64,000 nt of DNA, from positions 62,001-126,000 of the forward strand of contig NZ_JACIEJ010000012.1 of the NCBI RefSeq assembly GCF_014196795.1. Reading direction: 5' to 3'. Both the position numbers and the translations under genes were made by a program. Positions 18,848-27,256 of the stretch are shown one piece after another. The notes beneath the pieces were generated by a model, which was given only the letters and a program-made list of their open reading frames with translations, was not told the DNA's origin and did not search any database. Source of the DNA: Sagittula marina (GTDB taxonomy: Bacteria; Pseudomonadota; Alphaproteobacteria; Rhodobacterales; Rhodobacteraceae). Every line of letters begins with the position of its first letter. The stretch's first letter is position 1.

Positions 18848-19579
18848 CTAGAAGTACCCTCTGACGAGACTGCCGGCCAGCAGGCTCCATCCGTCGGCCA
18901 CCACGAAGAAGGCCAGTTTGAAAGGCAAAGACACAATGGCCGGTGGCACCATCATCATGCCCATGGACATCAACACAGCCGCCACAACAAGGTCGATGAT
19001 CAGAAATGGCAGGAAGATCAGGAAGCCCACCTGAAAGGCGCGCGCGACCTCTGACAGCATGAAGCTGGGCACCAGAACGGACAGCGGCGATGCAGGTTCC
19101 AGGGTCGTCATCGCCGCGTCAGGGCGAAGGTCGGCCATGGCTTGATAGGTATCGGCGTCCGTGCGCCCGGCCATAAACTCGCGGAACGGCGCGATGGCCC
19201 GAACGGCAGCCTCTTCAATTTCAATCTGCTCTTCGATCAGGGGTTGAACCCCTGCTTGGTAAGCCTCTGTAAACACAGGCTCCATCACGAAATAGGTCAG
19301 GAACAATGCGAGGCTGACGATCAACATGTTGGGGGGTGACTGTTGCAGCCCCACGGCCTGCCGCAAGATCGCCAGAACCGTGACCATAAACGGAAAGCAG
19401 GTGATCATGATCCCGATGCCGGGCGCGAGGCTCAGCAAGGTAATCAGCGCGATCAACTGGACCGACGTGGCGGTGATTGATCCACCCTCCCCCACGTCTA
19501 TGGAAACGGATTGCGCGAGCGCAGGCTGCGCGAGGAGAACCGCCCCGAAGGACAGCGCCAAAATGACCCCCAATCGCAT
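18848..19579 (-). CDS. fliP: Flagellar type III export gate protein FliP
   Basis: A protein of 243 residues with a cleavable signal peptide (ends PALAQ, about residue 23), as FliP has. Hallmarks are LSLAPGIGIMITCFPFMVTVLAILRQ (read in two halves, about 49-74), QSPPNMLIVSLALFLTYFVM, and a C-terminal FLPFLIIDLVVAAVLMSMGM and MMVPPAIVSLPFKLAFFVV. It forms the export gate with FliQ and FliR, which are not in this window. It is the last of the fliF-fliH-fliN-fliP block and starts 4 bp after fliN. Confidence 0.96.
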   Translation of the reverse strand: MRLGVILALSFGAVLLAQPALAQSVSIDVGEGGSITATSVQLIALITLLSLAPGIGIMITCFPFMVTVLAILRQAVGLQQSPPNMLIVSLALFLTYFVMEPVFTEAYQAGVQPLIEEQIEIEEAAVRAIAPFREFMAGRTDADTYQAMADLRPDAAMTTLEPASPLSVLVPSFMLSEVARAFQVGFLIFLPFLIIDLVVAAVLMSMGMMMVPPAIVSLPFKLAFFVVADGWSLLAGSLVRGYF

Positions 19580-19583
19580 GGCG

Positions 19584-19868
19584 TCAGGCCGGGCTTTGCA
19601 AGTCGACCACTTCGGTCAGACGTACGGCCAATTGGCCGTGGCCGTCTCCCTCCACCACCTCCAAAACGCCGATTCCAATGAGCTTTTCCCCGACATAAAG
19701 TTCCACCGGGTCGTCCAGCTGCTTATCGAGGGTGAGAACAGACCCTTCGTTGAGCTGTAAAAGCTCGCGCACAAGAGGGCGTGCCTTGCCGACGGATACG
19801 GTGATCTCGATCGGAACGGAGGTAAAAGGCGTGCTGCCCTGCGCCTGTCCGGCCTGCGCATTATCCAT
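19584..19868 (-). CDS. fliN: Flagellar C-ring switch protein FliN
   Basis: A 94-residue protein consisting essentially of one SpoA/surface-presentation domain (PIEITVSVGKARPLVRELL, GSVLTLDKQLDDPVELYV, KLIGIGVLEVVEG). The ATG at 19868 is chosen because it overlaps the fliH stop by 8 bp; the upstream in-frame start is inside fliH. FliN is part of the rotor switch complex. No fliM or fliG is visible nearby, so those genes must be elsewhere. Confidence 0.92.
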   Translation of the reverse strand: MDNAQAGQAQGSTPFTSVPIEITVSVGKARPLVRELLQLNEGSVLTLDKQLDDPVELYVGEKLIGIGVLEVVEGDGHGQLAVRLTEVVDLQSPA

Positions 19869-20478
19869 GGTTCGTTTTCCTTTGGTTTTCGTAGGCAAAT
19901 CCCTGCACGGCCTCACTTACGGACGCGATAAGGTCGCCAAGATCAATCTGGCGTTCTTGTTGGGAGAAACGGATGTCGGCCTGTTCTTCGGAGAGGGTAT
20001 CGTCCTCAACCAGCTGGATCGGAAAGCCGAAATCGGCGTCAAGCACGGACCCGACGGCCTCGAGCTTACCCGGGGCGACCGCGATCTCCACGCTCGCGCC
20101 CCCGATTTCGTTACTGAGTTTTTCGAGTTGCTCGGCGATGTGATGGCCCAGGGTGGCTCGGGCCATTTCGGGCAACAGCGCGCCGACCATCTCCGTCAGC
20201 AAAGGGCTGACCGCATTCATCATCTGGCTATAGGCCTCCTGATAAGTGAAAGACAGATCCTGCAGATGCTGACCCAACGCGCTGGTGATGTGCGTGCGAT
20301 CATCGGAATGCGCCTTCACCGCGTCATCCCATCCTGCGCGATAGCCTTTTTCGAAGGCTTCGAGCTTCTGCCCCTCCAGTTCGGATTCGCTGATCGATGC
20401 TTCGGGCTGGTTGAGGGAAGGCAAGGTCACAGAGCTGCCGGTTCCGAAGTCTTCCAATAGGTCCTCTAGCGCGCTCAA
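19861..20478 (-). CDS. fliH: FliH-like flagellar export ATPase regulator
   Basis: I place the start at a TTG (20478) that overlaps the fliF stop as TTGA and has GGAG about 8 nt upstream; it yields LSALEDLLEDFG at the N-terminus and 205 residues. An ATG at 20508 lies inside fliF and is less likely. The protein is acidic, with a central coiled coil (about 40-130, EAFEKGYRAGWDDAVKAH) and a C-terminal E/Q-rich domain, matching FliH/YscL-type stators rather than an enzyme. Position between fliF and fliN supports the call. Sequence similarity to FliH is weak by nature, so the name rests partly on context. Confidence 0.8.
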   Translation of the reverse strand: MSALEDLLEDFGTGSSVTLPSLNQPEASISESELEGQKLEAFEKGYRAGWDDAVKAHSDDRTHITSALGQHLQDLSFTYQEAYSQMMNAVSPLLTEMVGALLPEMARATLGHHIAEQLEKLSNEIGGASVEIAVAPGKLEAVGSVLDADFGFPIQLVEDDTLSEEQADIRFSQQERQIDLGDLIASVSEAVQGFAYENQRKTNHG

Positions 20479-22091
20479 CTTGTTTTCTCCTTGTCCTCTT
20501 CCAGCCAACTGCGCAGGATTTCCACGGTCTCCGTCTTGCGTTCCTCGATGAGGTTGCGCAGGCGATCGACAGGATCGTCATCAGAGGATGACCCATCAAA
20601 ATCGCCCATGCCCATGCCGCTGAAATCTGGTCCATCGCCCATCATCGGCAGATCGCCAAAGCCACCCATCGGCTCGATCTCGCCATCCAGTGCTGGTCCG
20701 GCATCATAGGCGCCATCGGGTGGGGGCAAAGCTCCCGCGGCCCCGGCTGCATCAGCACTGGCGAGAACGGGACGCACCACGAACAACCCGAGGATGAGGG
20801 CAACGACGGCGAGCACAGCTATCTGAATCAGGCGCATCGTGTCGATCACACCTGTGAAGAGACCGGGTTCGATTGGGCCGGTCCCAAGACCTTCCGGACG
20901 CTCGAAGGGCAGCGAGCGAAGTGTGATTTCATCCCCGCGCTCCTGATCGTATCCTACGGCGGAGGACACCAGGTCACGCAACGCTTCGAGTTCGCCATCC
21001 GGCAAGGGAACAAAGGTCTGCCCACCATTCCCGTCGTCTGTGTAGGTGCCGTTCACCAAGACAGCCACTGTCAGACGTTTGATCGCGCCCGGCACCTTCG
21101 TGATTTCGCGCGTGGTTTCTGATACTTCGTAGTTAATCCGTTCACGCGTTTCGGCGCTCTGGGACGAGGAAGTCTCTCCGCCACCAGCGTTCCCGTCTGG
21201 CAGATTGGAGGCCACCGTCACGTCGCCGCCGTCCTGATTCTGCGAGGTATCGGTGCTTTCCTCCGTATCTGTGGAAATGACCACGCGCCCTTCCGGGTCA
21301 AAGCTGCGCTGGCGGATCATCTCGCTTTCAGTGACGGTGTCGACACTGACCTCGACCACGGCGTTGCCCTGGCCGACGCGCGCCTCCATCAGGCGTTGCA
21401 CACGATCGCGCAGCAAAGCGGCCTTGTCATCCGCGCTGGGCCCGCCAGTGTTGTCATCCTCGGCACCGATCAGGCCACCTTTACCGTCGATCACCGCGAC
21501 GCTTTCGGGTTCTAGGCCGGGGACGGCAGAGGCCACGAGGTACTTGAGCGCTCGCGCTTGGGTCGCCGATAGCGACCCTCCTGTCGTGGTGACCGAGATT
21601 GACGCCGTTGGAGTCACATTGCGCTGAAACGGGTTCGCAGAGCTGTTGGCGATGTGCACACGCGCACTGGCGATTTGGGCATTCGCGACGATTGTTCGCG
21701 CCAATTCCCCCTCTTTCGCGCGCCAGTACGCCGCATCGAACATCTGGCTGGTGGTGCCAAAGCCCGACAGTCCATCAAGCAACTCATAGCCTTGCCCGCT
21801 GTTGGCCGGCAGCCCCTCGCTCGCCAAGGTGAGCCGCAGCTCATCACGCTGCGATTCGGGAACAAAGATTGCCCCGCCGCGCACCTCAAACGGTACGTTG
21901 CGCTGTTCGAGCGCTGTAACAACATCCCCGGCGGCTCCGTTTTCGAGCCCGGCGTACAGGAGCGAATAATTCGGGGCGGAAGCGATTCTCGCCAATCCCC
22001 AGACTGCCAACACCATGGCCAGGGTTGCACCCAAAACCACCATTCTCTGACGTCCACCAAGGGCCGCCCAACTGTTCATGATCTGGCTCAA
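20475..22091 (-). CDS. fliF: Flagellar MS-ring protein FliF
   Basis: A protein of 538 residues. TM1 (about 19-37, MVVLGATLAMVLAVWGLA) is followed by the ring-building motifs NYSLLYAGLE, RNVPFEVRGGAIFVP and EGELARTIVANAQIASARVHIA. A Ser/Asp/Gly-rich variable loop spans about 280-320, a second TM lies near 425-445 (IQIAVLAVVALILGLFVV), and the C-terminal tail carries RLRNLIEERKTETVEILRSW, the FliG-binding region. It is the first gene of the minus-strand flagellar block. Divergent fliL starts 114 bp away across a region with a CtrA-like box. Confidence 0.95.
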   Translation of the reverse strand: MSQIMNSWAALGGRQRMVVLGATLAMVLAVWGLARIASAPNYSLLYAGLENGAAGDVVTALEQRNVPFEVRGGAIFVPESQRDELRLTLASEGLPANSGQGYELLDGLSGFGTTSQMFDAAYWRAKEGELARTIVANAQIASARVHIANSSANPFQRNVTPTASISVTTTGGSLSATQARALKYLVASAVPGLEPESVAVIDGKGGLIGAEDDNTGGPSADDKAALLRDRVQRLMEARVGQGNAVVEVSVDTVTESEMIRQRSFDPEGRVVISTDTEESTDTSQNQDGGDVTVASNLPDGNAGGGETSSSQSAETRERINYEVSETTREITKVPGAIKRLTVAVLVNGTYTDDGNGGQTFVPLPDGELEALRDLVSSAVGYDQERGDEITLRSLPFERPEGLGTGPIEPGLFTGVIDTMRLIQIAVLAVVALILGLFVVRPVLASADAAGAAGALPPPDGAYDAGPALDGEIEPMGGFGDLPMMGDGPDFSGMGMGDFDGSSSDDDPVDRLRNLIEERKTETVEILRSWLEEDKEKTS

Positions 22092-22146
22092 TCCAACCTC
22101 CGTCCAAACCTTCTGTTCGGTTGTTCAGAGTTTTGGCGCATTCGAC

Positions 22147-22161
22147 TTAACAATCAGTTAG
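22147..22161. promoter_or_regulatory. CtrA-like box between fliF and fliL
   Basis: TTAA-N7-TTAG (TTAA at 22147-22150, TTAG at 22158-22161) differs at one position from the CtrA consensus TTAA-N7-TTAA. It lies in the divergent promoter region, 44 bp before the fliL ATG and 55 bp before fliF. CtrA activates flagellar genes in many Rhodobacterales. The match is short and could be chance. Confidence 0.45.
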
Positions 22162-22205
22162 CCCCTTTCCTTTAAAACGGCTGCAGATCGGAAAAGAGGT
22201 TCTGC

Positions 22206-22727
22206 ATGTCGGATGCGACGGTCGACGACGAAAACGTCGAAGAAAAGAAGCCTTCAAAGTTGCCGCTTATCATCGGCATTGTTCTGGCCCTCGCGGGTGG
22301 CGGTGGCGGTTTTTTTGCCGTGCAGTCAGGAATGCTGGGGGGTGACGGTGATCATACTGCGGAGGACAGCGCCGGGAGTGACAGCGGCGCCGAGTCGGAA
22401 GAGCAGGTCGATACACCTGCCTTGCCTGCAGTGTCGTTTATCGAGGTGCCGCAGGTGGTTGTGTCGCTTGGCCCCGGGACACGGGCAGCGCATCTGCGAT
22501 TTCGCGCCAGCCTGGAGGTACCGCAAAACTACGCCGCCGAGGTCGAGGGAATCCTGCCGCGCGTCCAAGACGTACTGAACAGTTATCTTCGCGCGCTTGA
22601 ACCGCGCGATCTCGAAGCGCCGGGCGCGCTGGTGAAGCTGCGCGGACAAATGCTGCGACGTGTGCGCCTTGTCGCCGGGGAGGACCGGGTCCGCGACCTC
22701 CTGGTCCTCGAATTCGTTCTGAATTGA
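22206..22727 (+). CDS. fliL: Flagellar basal body-associated protein FliL
   Basis: A protein of 173 residues. A basic/acidic cytoplasmic N-terminus leads to one TM segment (LPLIIGIVLALAGGGGGFFAV, about 19-39), a Ser/Asp/Glu-rich linker, and a C-terminal FliL domain. That domain has the usual ends VSFIEVPQVVVSLG and RVRDLLVLEFVLN. FliL associates with the stator and modulates motor torque. GGAAAAGAGG precedes the ATG. It starts the plus-strand flagellar set fliL-ORF-motE-like. Confidence 0.93.
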   Translation: MSDATVDDENVEEKKPSKLPLIIGIVLALAGGGGGFFAVQSGMLGGDGDHTAEDSAGSDSGAESEEQVDTPALPAVSFIEVPQVVVSLGPGTRAAHLRFRASLEVPQNYAAEVEGILPRVQDVLNSYLRALEPRDLEAPGALVKLRGQMLRRVRLVAGEDRVRDLLVLEFVLN

Positions 22728-22738
22728 GGAAGAATCCT

Positions 22739-23083
22739 ATGGAAATGATTGCAGATATTCTGTTGGTGGCCGGTGCGCTCGGGGCGGGGTTTTACTGCTT
22801 CATCCTGGCCCGCAGGTTAAGCAAGTTTACCGATCTGGAGAACGGCGTCGGCGGTGCCGTGGCTGTTCTGTCCGCCCAGGTCGACGATTTGACGCGCACG
22901 CTGACGGCGGCTCAGGACAGTGCCGGCGATTCGTCAAAGTCCCTGCAAGAGCTGACAGACCGGGCGGAAGATGTCGCGCGAAGATTGGAGTTACTTGTCG
23001 CGTCAATGCACGACCTGCCTCAAAAGCCACAACCGGCCCCGGAAGCGTCGGAACCGGTCTTTGTCCGCCATTCTCGAAACTGA
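22739..23083 (+). CDS. Small membrane-anchored coiled-coil protein in the flagellar cluster
   Basis: The ATG at 22739 is preferred, with GAGGAAG 5-6 nt upstream, over a TTG at 22724 that overlaps the fliL stop. The 114-residue product has one N-terminal TM helix (ADILLVAGALGAGFYCFILA) and a long predicted coiled coil (about 30-90) with a Pro-rich tail. No family name is recognised. Its fixed place between fliL and the MotE-like gene argues for a motility role, perhaps in stator or basal-body assembly. Confidence 0.7.
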   Translation: MEMIADILLVAGALGAGFYCFILARRLSKFTDLENGVGGAVAVLSAQVDDLTRTLTAAQDSAGDSSKSLQELTDRAEDVARRLELLVASMHDLPQKPQPAPEASEPVFVRHSRN

Positions 23084-23092
23084 GGTCGACTT

Positions 23093-23749
23093 ATGAAACT
23101 GTTTAAAAAGCAGGCTGATGTTCAGGCGCCCAAAGCGAAATCCGTCCGCAAGTCTCGTAAAAAGCCGAAAGGCACCCTGGCCGCGATCGGCGCTCTGCTT
23201 CTGGCGTCGGCCTTGGTGCGCGTTGGTGTTGGCGCTGGCGAGGCCATGGCGAAAGCGGATGCGGACGCGGAAAGCCACGCGCCCGAGGTCCGCGAAGAGC
23301 AGCACGCAGCTCAGGGCAGCGCCGCTTCGAGTGTGTCCGACGCCGAGATCGTTCCCCTGATCGCCGCCTTGAAGGCGCGGGAGGCGCGTGTCTCAAAGCG
23401 CGAAGAAGACATGAATGTGCGAATGCAGGCACTTTCGGTCGCGGAACAAGAAATTGAGCGCAAAATGCAGGCTCTTGAGGACGCAGAGAAACGATTGCGC
23501 GATACGCTGGCCTTGGCTCGGACGGCGGCAGAAGATGACTTGACGCAGTTGACGGACGTTTACGCCAATATGAAGCCCAAGCAGGCTGCGGCACTCTTCC
23601 AGGAGATGGATCCGCAATTTGCAGCCGGTTTTCTATCCCGCATGCGGCCCAATTCGGCTGCGGCAATCATGGCCGGGATGGACCCGCAAAAAGCCTATTT
23701 GATCAGCGTGATCCTTGCTGGCCGCAACGCGAACGTCCCCAAAGAGTGA
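23093..23749 (+). CDS. motE: MotE-like motility protein (MgtE N-domain type)
   Basis: A protein of 218 residues with a Lys/Arg-rich N-terminus, one TM or signal segment (TLAAIGALLLASALVRVGVG, about 28-47), a long coiled coil (about 85-155) and a C-terminal MgtE intracellular N-like domain. That domain reads VYANMKPKQAAALFQEMDPQFAAGFLSRM, seen at about 159-187. This architecture matches MotE, a periplasmic chaperone for the stator protein MotC in rhizobia. The symbol is given by similarity of architecture; the gene could also be called a flagellar FlbB/MgtE-domain protein. Confidence 0.75.
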   Translation: MKLFKKQADVQAPKAKSVRKSRKKPKGTLAAIGALLLASALVRVGVGAGEAMAKADADAESHAPEVREEQHAAQGSAASSVSDAEIVPLIAALKAREARVSKREEDMNVRMQALSVAEQEIERKMQALEDAEKRLRDTLALARTAAEDDLTQLTDVYANMKPKQAAALFQEMDPQFAAGFLSRMRPNSAAAIMAGMDPQKAYLISVILAGRNANVPKE

Positions 23750-23871
23750 TAATGGGTGTTGCCTATACGCCACACACAACACACCCCCCACGCCCTTGTG
23801 ACCCCTCTCACCGGGAAGCCGGGATTGCTTTTCGACCGGCCAGAGGCCACATGTCTAAGATAAACCAATAG

Positions 23872-24432
23872 ATGAGTGTCGCCATGATCAGCCGTCGTAC
23901 ATTTGTCGCCGCAGCAGCAGCGACGCTTGCTACCCCCGCCCTCGCCTTTGAGGTCGATCCCATGTTCAAACCCCAGCGCGTGGGGATGAAGCCGGACGCG
24001 GCGACGGGCCAAATCCTGATTCTGCCGCGCGCGCACTTCCTGTATTACATTGACCAGCCTGGCTCAGCGATGCGTTACGGGGTTGGTTTCGGCAAGGCAG
24101 GTCAAGCGATATCCGGTGAATTTTACGTCGGTGGCAAAAAAGAGTGGCCGACGTGGCGTCCGACCAACGCGATGATCGAACGCGATCCGCAGTCCTACAG
24201 CAAGTTTATCGACAACGACTATGTCCAGCCGGGTGGTCCGGGTAACCCGCTTGGTGCACGCGCCCTGTATCTCTATCGCGACGGTCGATACACCTACAAC
24301 GCAATCCACGGTACAACGTCGCCCCGGTCTATCGGGCGCTCTGTATCCAACGGGTGCGTTCGGATGATCAATGAGCATGTCCAAGACCTGTATCCGCGGG
24401 TGCCCGTAGGAACCAAAGTTACGGTTCTGTGA
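23872..24432 (+). CDS. L,D-transpeptidase (YkuD domain), Tat-exported
   Basis: A protein of 186 residues. A twin-arginine-like signal (SRRTFVAAAAATLATPALA) ends near residue 26. The YkuD catalytic motif is intact: HGT (IHGTTSPRSIG) followed by SNGCVRM with the nucleophilic Cys. Such enzymes form 3-3 peptidoglycan cross-links or anchor lipoproteins in the periplasm. Two ATGs (23872 and 23884) are possible and the second sits directly before the RR motif. The stop overlaps the GTG start of the following oxidoreductase (GTGA). Confidence 0.92.
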   Translation: MSVAMISRRTFVAAAAATLATPALAFEVDPMFKPQRVGMKPDAATGQILILPRAHFLYYIDQPGSAMRYGVGFGKAGQAISGEFYVGGKKEWPTWRPTNAMIERDPQSYSKFIDNDYVQPGGPGNPLGARALYLYRDGRYTYNAIHGTTSPRSIGRSVSNGCVRMINEHVQDLYPRVPVGTKVTVL

Positions 24433-25625
24433 CAGGACGGCCGACGCGATCCTTCGATCTAATTGTGATCGGAGCGGGTCCCGCGGGCACCTCGGCTGCG
24501 TGTACTGCCTTGAGGAATGGTCTGCGGACCGCTCTGATCGACAAGCATGACTTTCCTCGGGACAAGTTATGCGGTGGTGGCCTGACCGGACGTGCGATCG
24601 GCCATTACGCTCGGATTTTCGGCAAAACCATGCCGGAAATTCCGTTGGAGAAACGGAAGTCTTTCGAGTTTTACGCCTTCGGTCAGAATCTTGAGGCCGG
24701 AGAAGATGCACCGCCGATCCACCTGTGTATGCGGCATGATCTCGACGCCTATTTGGTGCGGCTTGCCGTCGAGGCGGGCGCCGAAGACTTCACCGGGCAA
24801 TCTGGCACGCTCGATCTGGATGCCACTGCCGTGGATTTACCGAACATTCGACTGGTGGCGCCTGTCATTATCGCAGCGGATGGGGTGAACAGTCCGACAG
24901 CCAAGTTACTGTTTGGGGAAGCATTCGATCGGAAGCAAATTGGCTTTGCTTTGGAAGTCGAGCGTCCCGGGCCCGCAACGGATGTGCCGCTGCGCATTGA
25001 CTTTGGTGCAGCTGAATGGGGCTATGGTTGGCAGTTCCCGAAAACCGGCAGCACCACGATTGGTGTTGGCGGCGTGATGCACCGCAACGCTGATATGAAG
25101 GCTAAAATGGCCGCGTATCTTGAGCAGCTTGGCGTGACTGAACCGCTGAAGGTGAAGGGGCAATTCTTGCCGTTCGGCGGCTTTCGCGCGACGCCGGGAA
25201 AGGGCTGTGTTCTGTTGGCCGGAGATGCCGCGGGTCTGGTGGACCCGATTACGGGAGAGGGCATTGCCCACGCCATGCGCAGCGGAGAACTGGCTGGCAT
25301 CGCGGTCGCGCAGGCCTTGGCCAATCAAGCACCGCAATCAGCATTGAAGCGATACAAACGGTCCCTGAAGCCTATCCACTCCAGCCTGAAACAGGCGCGC
25401 GTCCTGCGTCAGATCATGTTCCGCGAAGCCCTGCGTCCGACTTTTATCCAAAGCTTTCGGCGCTCCAAAACCCTGAAGTCGGAATACTTGAGGCTGCTGG
25501 CGGGAGAAACAGAATACGGCGCGATCATGCGGCAGATGGCAATACGTGCGCCCGGTTTTGCGCTGCGCGCCCTTAGAGACGCAAAATCGCCCAGCAAAGG
25601 CCCTGATAAGTTCATCTCGCGTTAA
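24429..25625 (+). CDS. Geranylgeranyl reductase-family FAD-dependent oxidoreductase
   Basis: 398 residues from a GTG start overlapping the previous stop. The N-terminal FAD motif is VIGAGPAGTSAACTAL (about 12-27), followed by the family signature FPRDKLCGGGLTGRA. A second FAD motif, VLLAGDAAGLVDPITGEGI, lies near residue 260. This is the GGR/menaquinone-type reductase superfamily (COG0644), acting on isoprenoid or other lipid substrates. No bacteriochlorophyll genes are nearby, so a role as bchP is not supported. The cytoplasmic enzyme is translationally coupled to a periplasmic transpeptidase, a pairing I cannot explain. Confidence 0.87.
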   Translation: MTGRPTRSFDLIVIGAGPAGTSAACTALRNGLRTALIDKHDFPRDKLCGGGLTGRAIGHYARIFGKTMPEIPLEKRKSFEFYAFGQNLEAGEDAPPIHLCMRHDLDAYLVRLAVEAGAEDFTGQSGTLDLDATAVDLPNIRLVAPVIIAADGVNSPTAKLLFGEAFDRKQIGFALEVERPGPATDVPLRIDFGAAEWGYGWQFPKTGSTTIGVGGVMHRNADMKAKMAAYLEQLGVTEPLKVKGQFLPFGGFRATPGKGCVLLAGDAAGLVDPITGEGIAHAMRSGELAGIAVAQALANQAPQSALKRYKRSLKPIHSSLKQARVLRQIMFREALRPTFIQSFRRSKTLKSEYLRLLAGETEYGAIMRQMAIRAPGFALRALRDAKSPSKGPDKFISR

Positions 25626-25661
25626 CGATTTGGCGCGTATGATCGGGTAAGAGGTTTTGTC

Positions 25662-25859
25662 ATGGCTATAATTGCATTCTTGTTCAGCAGTATTCTGGGT
25701 ACCCTCGTTGGGGTTGCCGCTTGGGCCGTGGCCAGCGTTCCGCCAATGGCCGCATTCGGCCTTTACCTCAGCCTGTCAGTCGTTCTGGGCTTTGCTTTTC
25801 TGCTGTACAGCTGGACTTTGCCACCGCAAATGCCGGGTCGAGAGAACGCGGCGGTCTGA
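25662..25859 (+). CDS. Small two-helix membrane protein, hypothetical
   Basis: The 65-residue product is almost entirely two hydrophobic helices (about 2-24 and 29-50) with a short polar C-terminus. GTAAGAGGTTTTGTC with AGAGG before ATG 25662 serves as ribosome binding site. It follows the reductase by 36 bp and converges with tesA; the stops are 1 bp apart. No family is recognised. Confidence 0.6.
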   Translation: MAIIAFLFSSILGTLVGVAAWAVASVPPMAAFGLYLSLSVVLGFAFLLYSWTLPPQMPGRENAAV

Positions 25860-25860
25860 A

Positions 25861-26544
25861 TCACCCTTCAATCCGCGCAATCAAATCTTCGACCTTTGGT
25901 CCGACGGCCTCGATAACTTGCTTTACGCCTAGGGCGTTCGGATGGATGCCGTCGCTTTGCATAACGTTGCCGACGTCTGCTGGCATCTCCCCATCCTGCA
26001 AGACACCTGTGAAAAAATTATCAAGGTAGAGTGTGCCATAGCCCTCGGCGAGTTCCGGGTAAATCCGTTCAAAATCAGCCTTGTAATCAGCGCCATAGTT
26101 TCCCGGCGCGGTCATGCCTATCAAAAGGACGTCAACATCCTGCGCCTCGGCCACTTGTAGAATGCCTTCAATGTTGGCGCGAGAGACCGATGGATCAATG
26201 CCACGCAACAAGTCGTTGCCGCCAAGCGTGACAATCATACCCTCTATTTCCGGCGTCAGCGACCATTCCACCCGTGACAAGCCGCCAGCAGTCGTGTCTC
26301 CGGACACGCCACCGTTCACGATCCTGACATCATGGCCGCGCTCCGTCAGCCATTCCCGCAGCTGCGGCACGAAACCTTCGTCTTCAAGCAAGCCATAGCC
26401 TTGCGTCAGACTGTCGCCCAACGCCAACAAATGCACCGTATCGGCACGTGTCATCGCCGGTGTTGTCAACCCAATCGTTACCAAGCCGACCAGTGCTGCC
26501 TTGCTGCATCCGCGAAAAACACCATATCTGAATACTGACCACAT
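25861..26544 (-). CDS. tesA: Arylesterase / SGNH hydrolase (TesA-like)
   Basis: The start is placed at ATG 26544, which has GAAAGG 7-8 nt upstream and opens a signal peptide (ending about residue 34, ...TTPAMTRA). 227 residues result. SGNH blocks are complete: GDSLTQGYG (block I Ser), GGVSGDT (block II Gly), GGNDLLRGI (block III Asn) and DGIHPNALG (block V Asp/His). It is a periplasmic esterase or thioesterase. It diverges from ybbA with only 13 bp between start codons, the same divergent tesA/ybbA-ybbP arrangement known from E. coli. Confidence 0.9.
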   Translation of the reverse strand: MWSVFRYGVFRGCSKAALVGLVTIGLTTPAMTRADTVHLLALGDSLTQGYGLLEDEGFVPQLREWLTERGHDVRIVNGGVSGDTTAGGLSRVEWSLTPEIEGMIVTLGGNDLLRGIDPSVSRANIEGILQVAEAQDVDVLLIGMTAPGNYGADYKADFERIYPELAEGYGTLYLDNFFTGVLQDGEMPADVGNVMQSDGIHPNALGVKQVIEAVGPKVEDLIARIEG

Positions 26545-26557
26545 CGCGGAGCCTTTC

Positions 26558-27256
26558 ATGACCGAACCTGTTCTCTCTCTCCAAGATGTCACTCTGAGCC
26601 TCAGGGGCAATGCCGGGATGGTGAAAATCCTTCACGGCATATCGCTGGATGTTGCTGCCGGAGAGACGCTTGGCCTGATTGGCCCCTCCGGTTCTGGCAA
26701 GTCGTCGCTGCTGATGATCATGGGCGGGTTGGAGCGTGCGACCTCAGGCGCGGTCTTGGCGCTTGGCCAAGATCTGACGGACATGGACGAAGATGCGTTG
26801 GCCAGGTTTCGGCGCGACAACATGGGCGTGGTCTTCCAACGCTTTCATCTTATTCCCACGATGACCGCGCTGGAGAATGTTGCCACGCCGTTGGAACTGG
26901 CGGGCAAGGCCGATGCGTTTGGTCGCGCGCAAGCCATGCTGGACAAGGTTGGCCTGGGCCATCGCGGCGATCACTATCCGGCGCAGCTATCCGGCGGGGA
27001 ACAACAACGCGTGGCGCTTGCGCGGGCCTTGGCGCCGCAGCCGCGCATTCTGCTCGCGGATGAACCGACGGGCAACCTCGATGGGGCCAATGGTCAGGCC
27101 ATCACCGATCTCCTGTTCGACCTGTCGCGCGAACACGGGGCGACCCTCGTGCTCGTGACCCACGCGCCTGAGCTGGCCACACTTTGCGACCGGACCATTC
27201 CGTTGCGAGATGGCTTGATTGACGCTGAGGCCACCGCGACACAGGCTGCCGAATGA
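26558..27256 (+). CDS. ybbA: ABC transporter ATP-binding protein YbbA-like
   Basis: The protein has 232 residues from ATG 26558 (GGAG upstream); a longer frame to 26501 would enter tesA. It has Walker [10 protein letters not shown], the Q-loop [11 protein letters not shown], signature [11 protein letters not shown], Walker [14 protein letters not shown] and a switch His in VTHAPELA. It belongs to the LolD/MacB/YbbA group that powers FtsX-like permeases. Its stop overlaps the start of the permease gene (ATGA), so the two form a transporter. Confidence 0.92.
   Translation: MTEPVLSLQDVTLSLRGNAGMVKILHGISLDVAAGETLGLIGPSGSGKSSLLMIMGGLERATSGAVLALGQDLTDMDEDALARFRRDNMGVVFQRFHLIPTMTALENVATPLELAGKADAFGRAQAMLDKVGLGHRGDHYPAQLSGGEQQRVALARALAPQPRILLADEPTGNLDGANGQAITDLLFDLSREHGATLVLVTHAPELATLCDRTIPLRDGLIDAEATATQAAE

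Noticed and set aside
24429-25625. bchP/chlP (bacteriochlorophyll) assignment for the reductase
   Set aside because: No photosynthesis genes are present in the window and the family also covers quinone and archaeal-lipid reductases.
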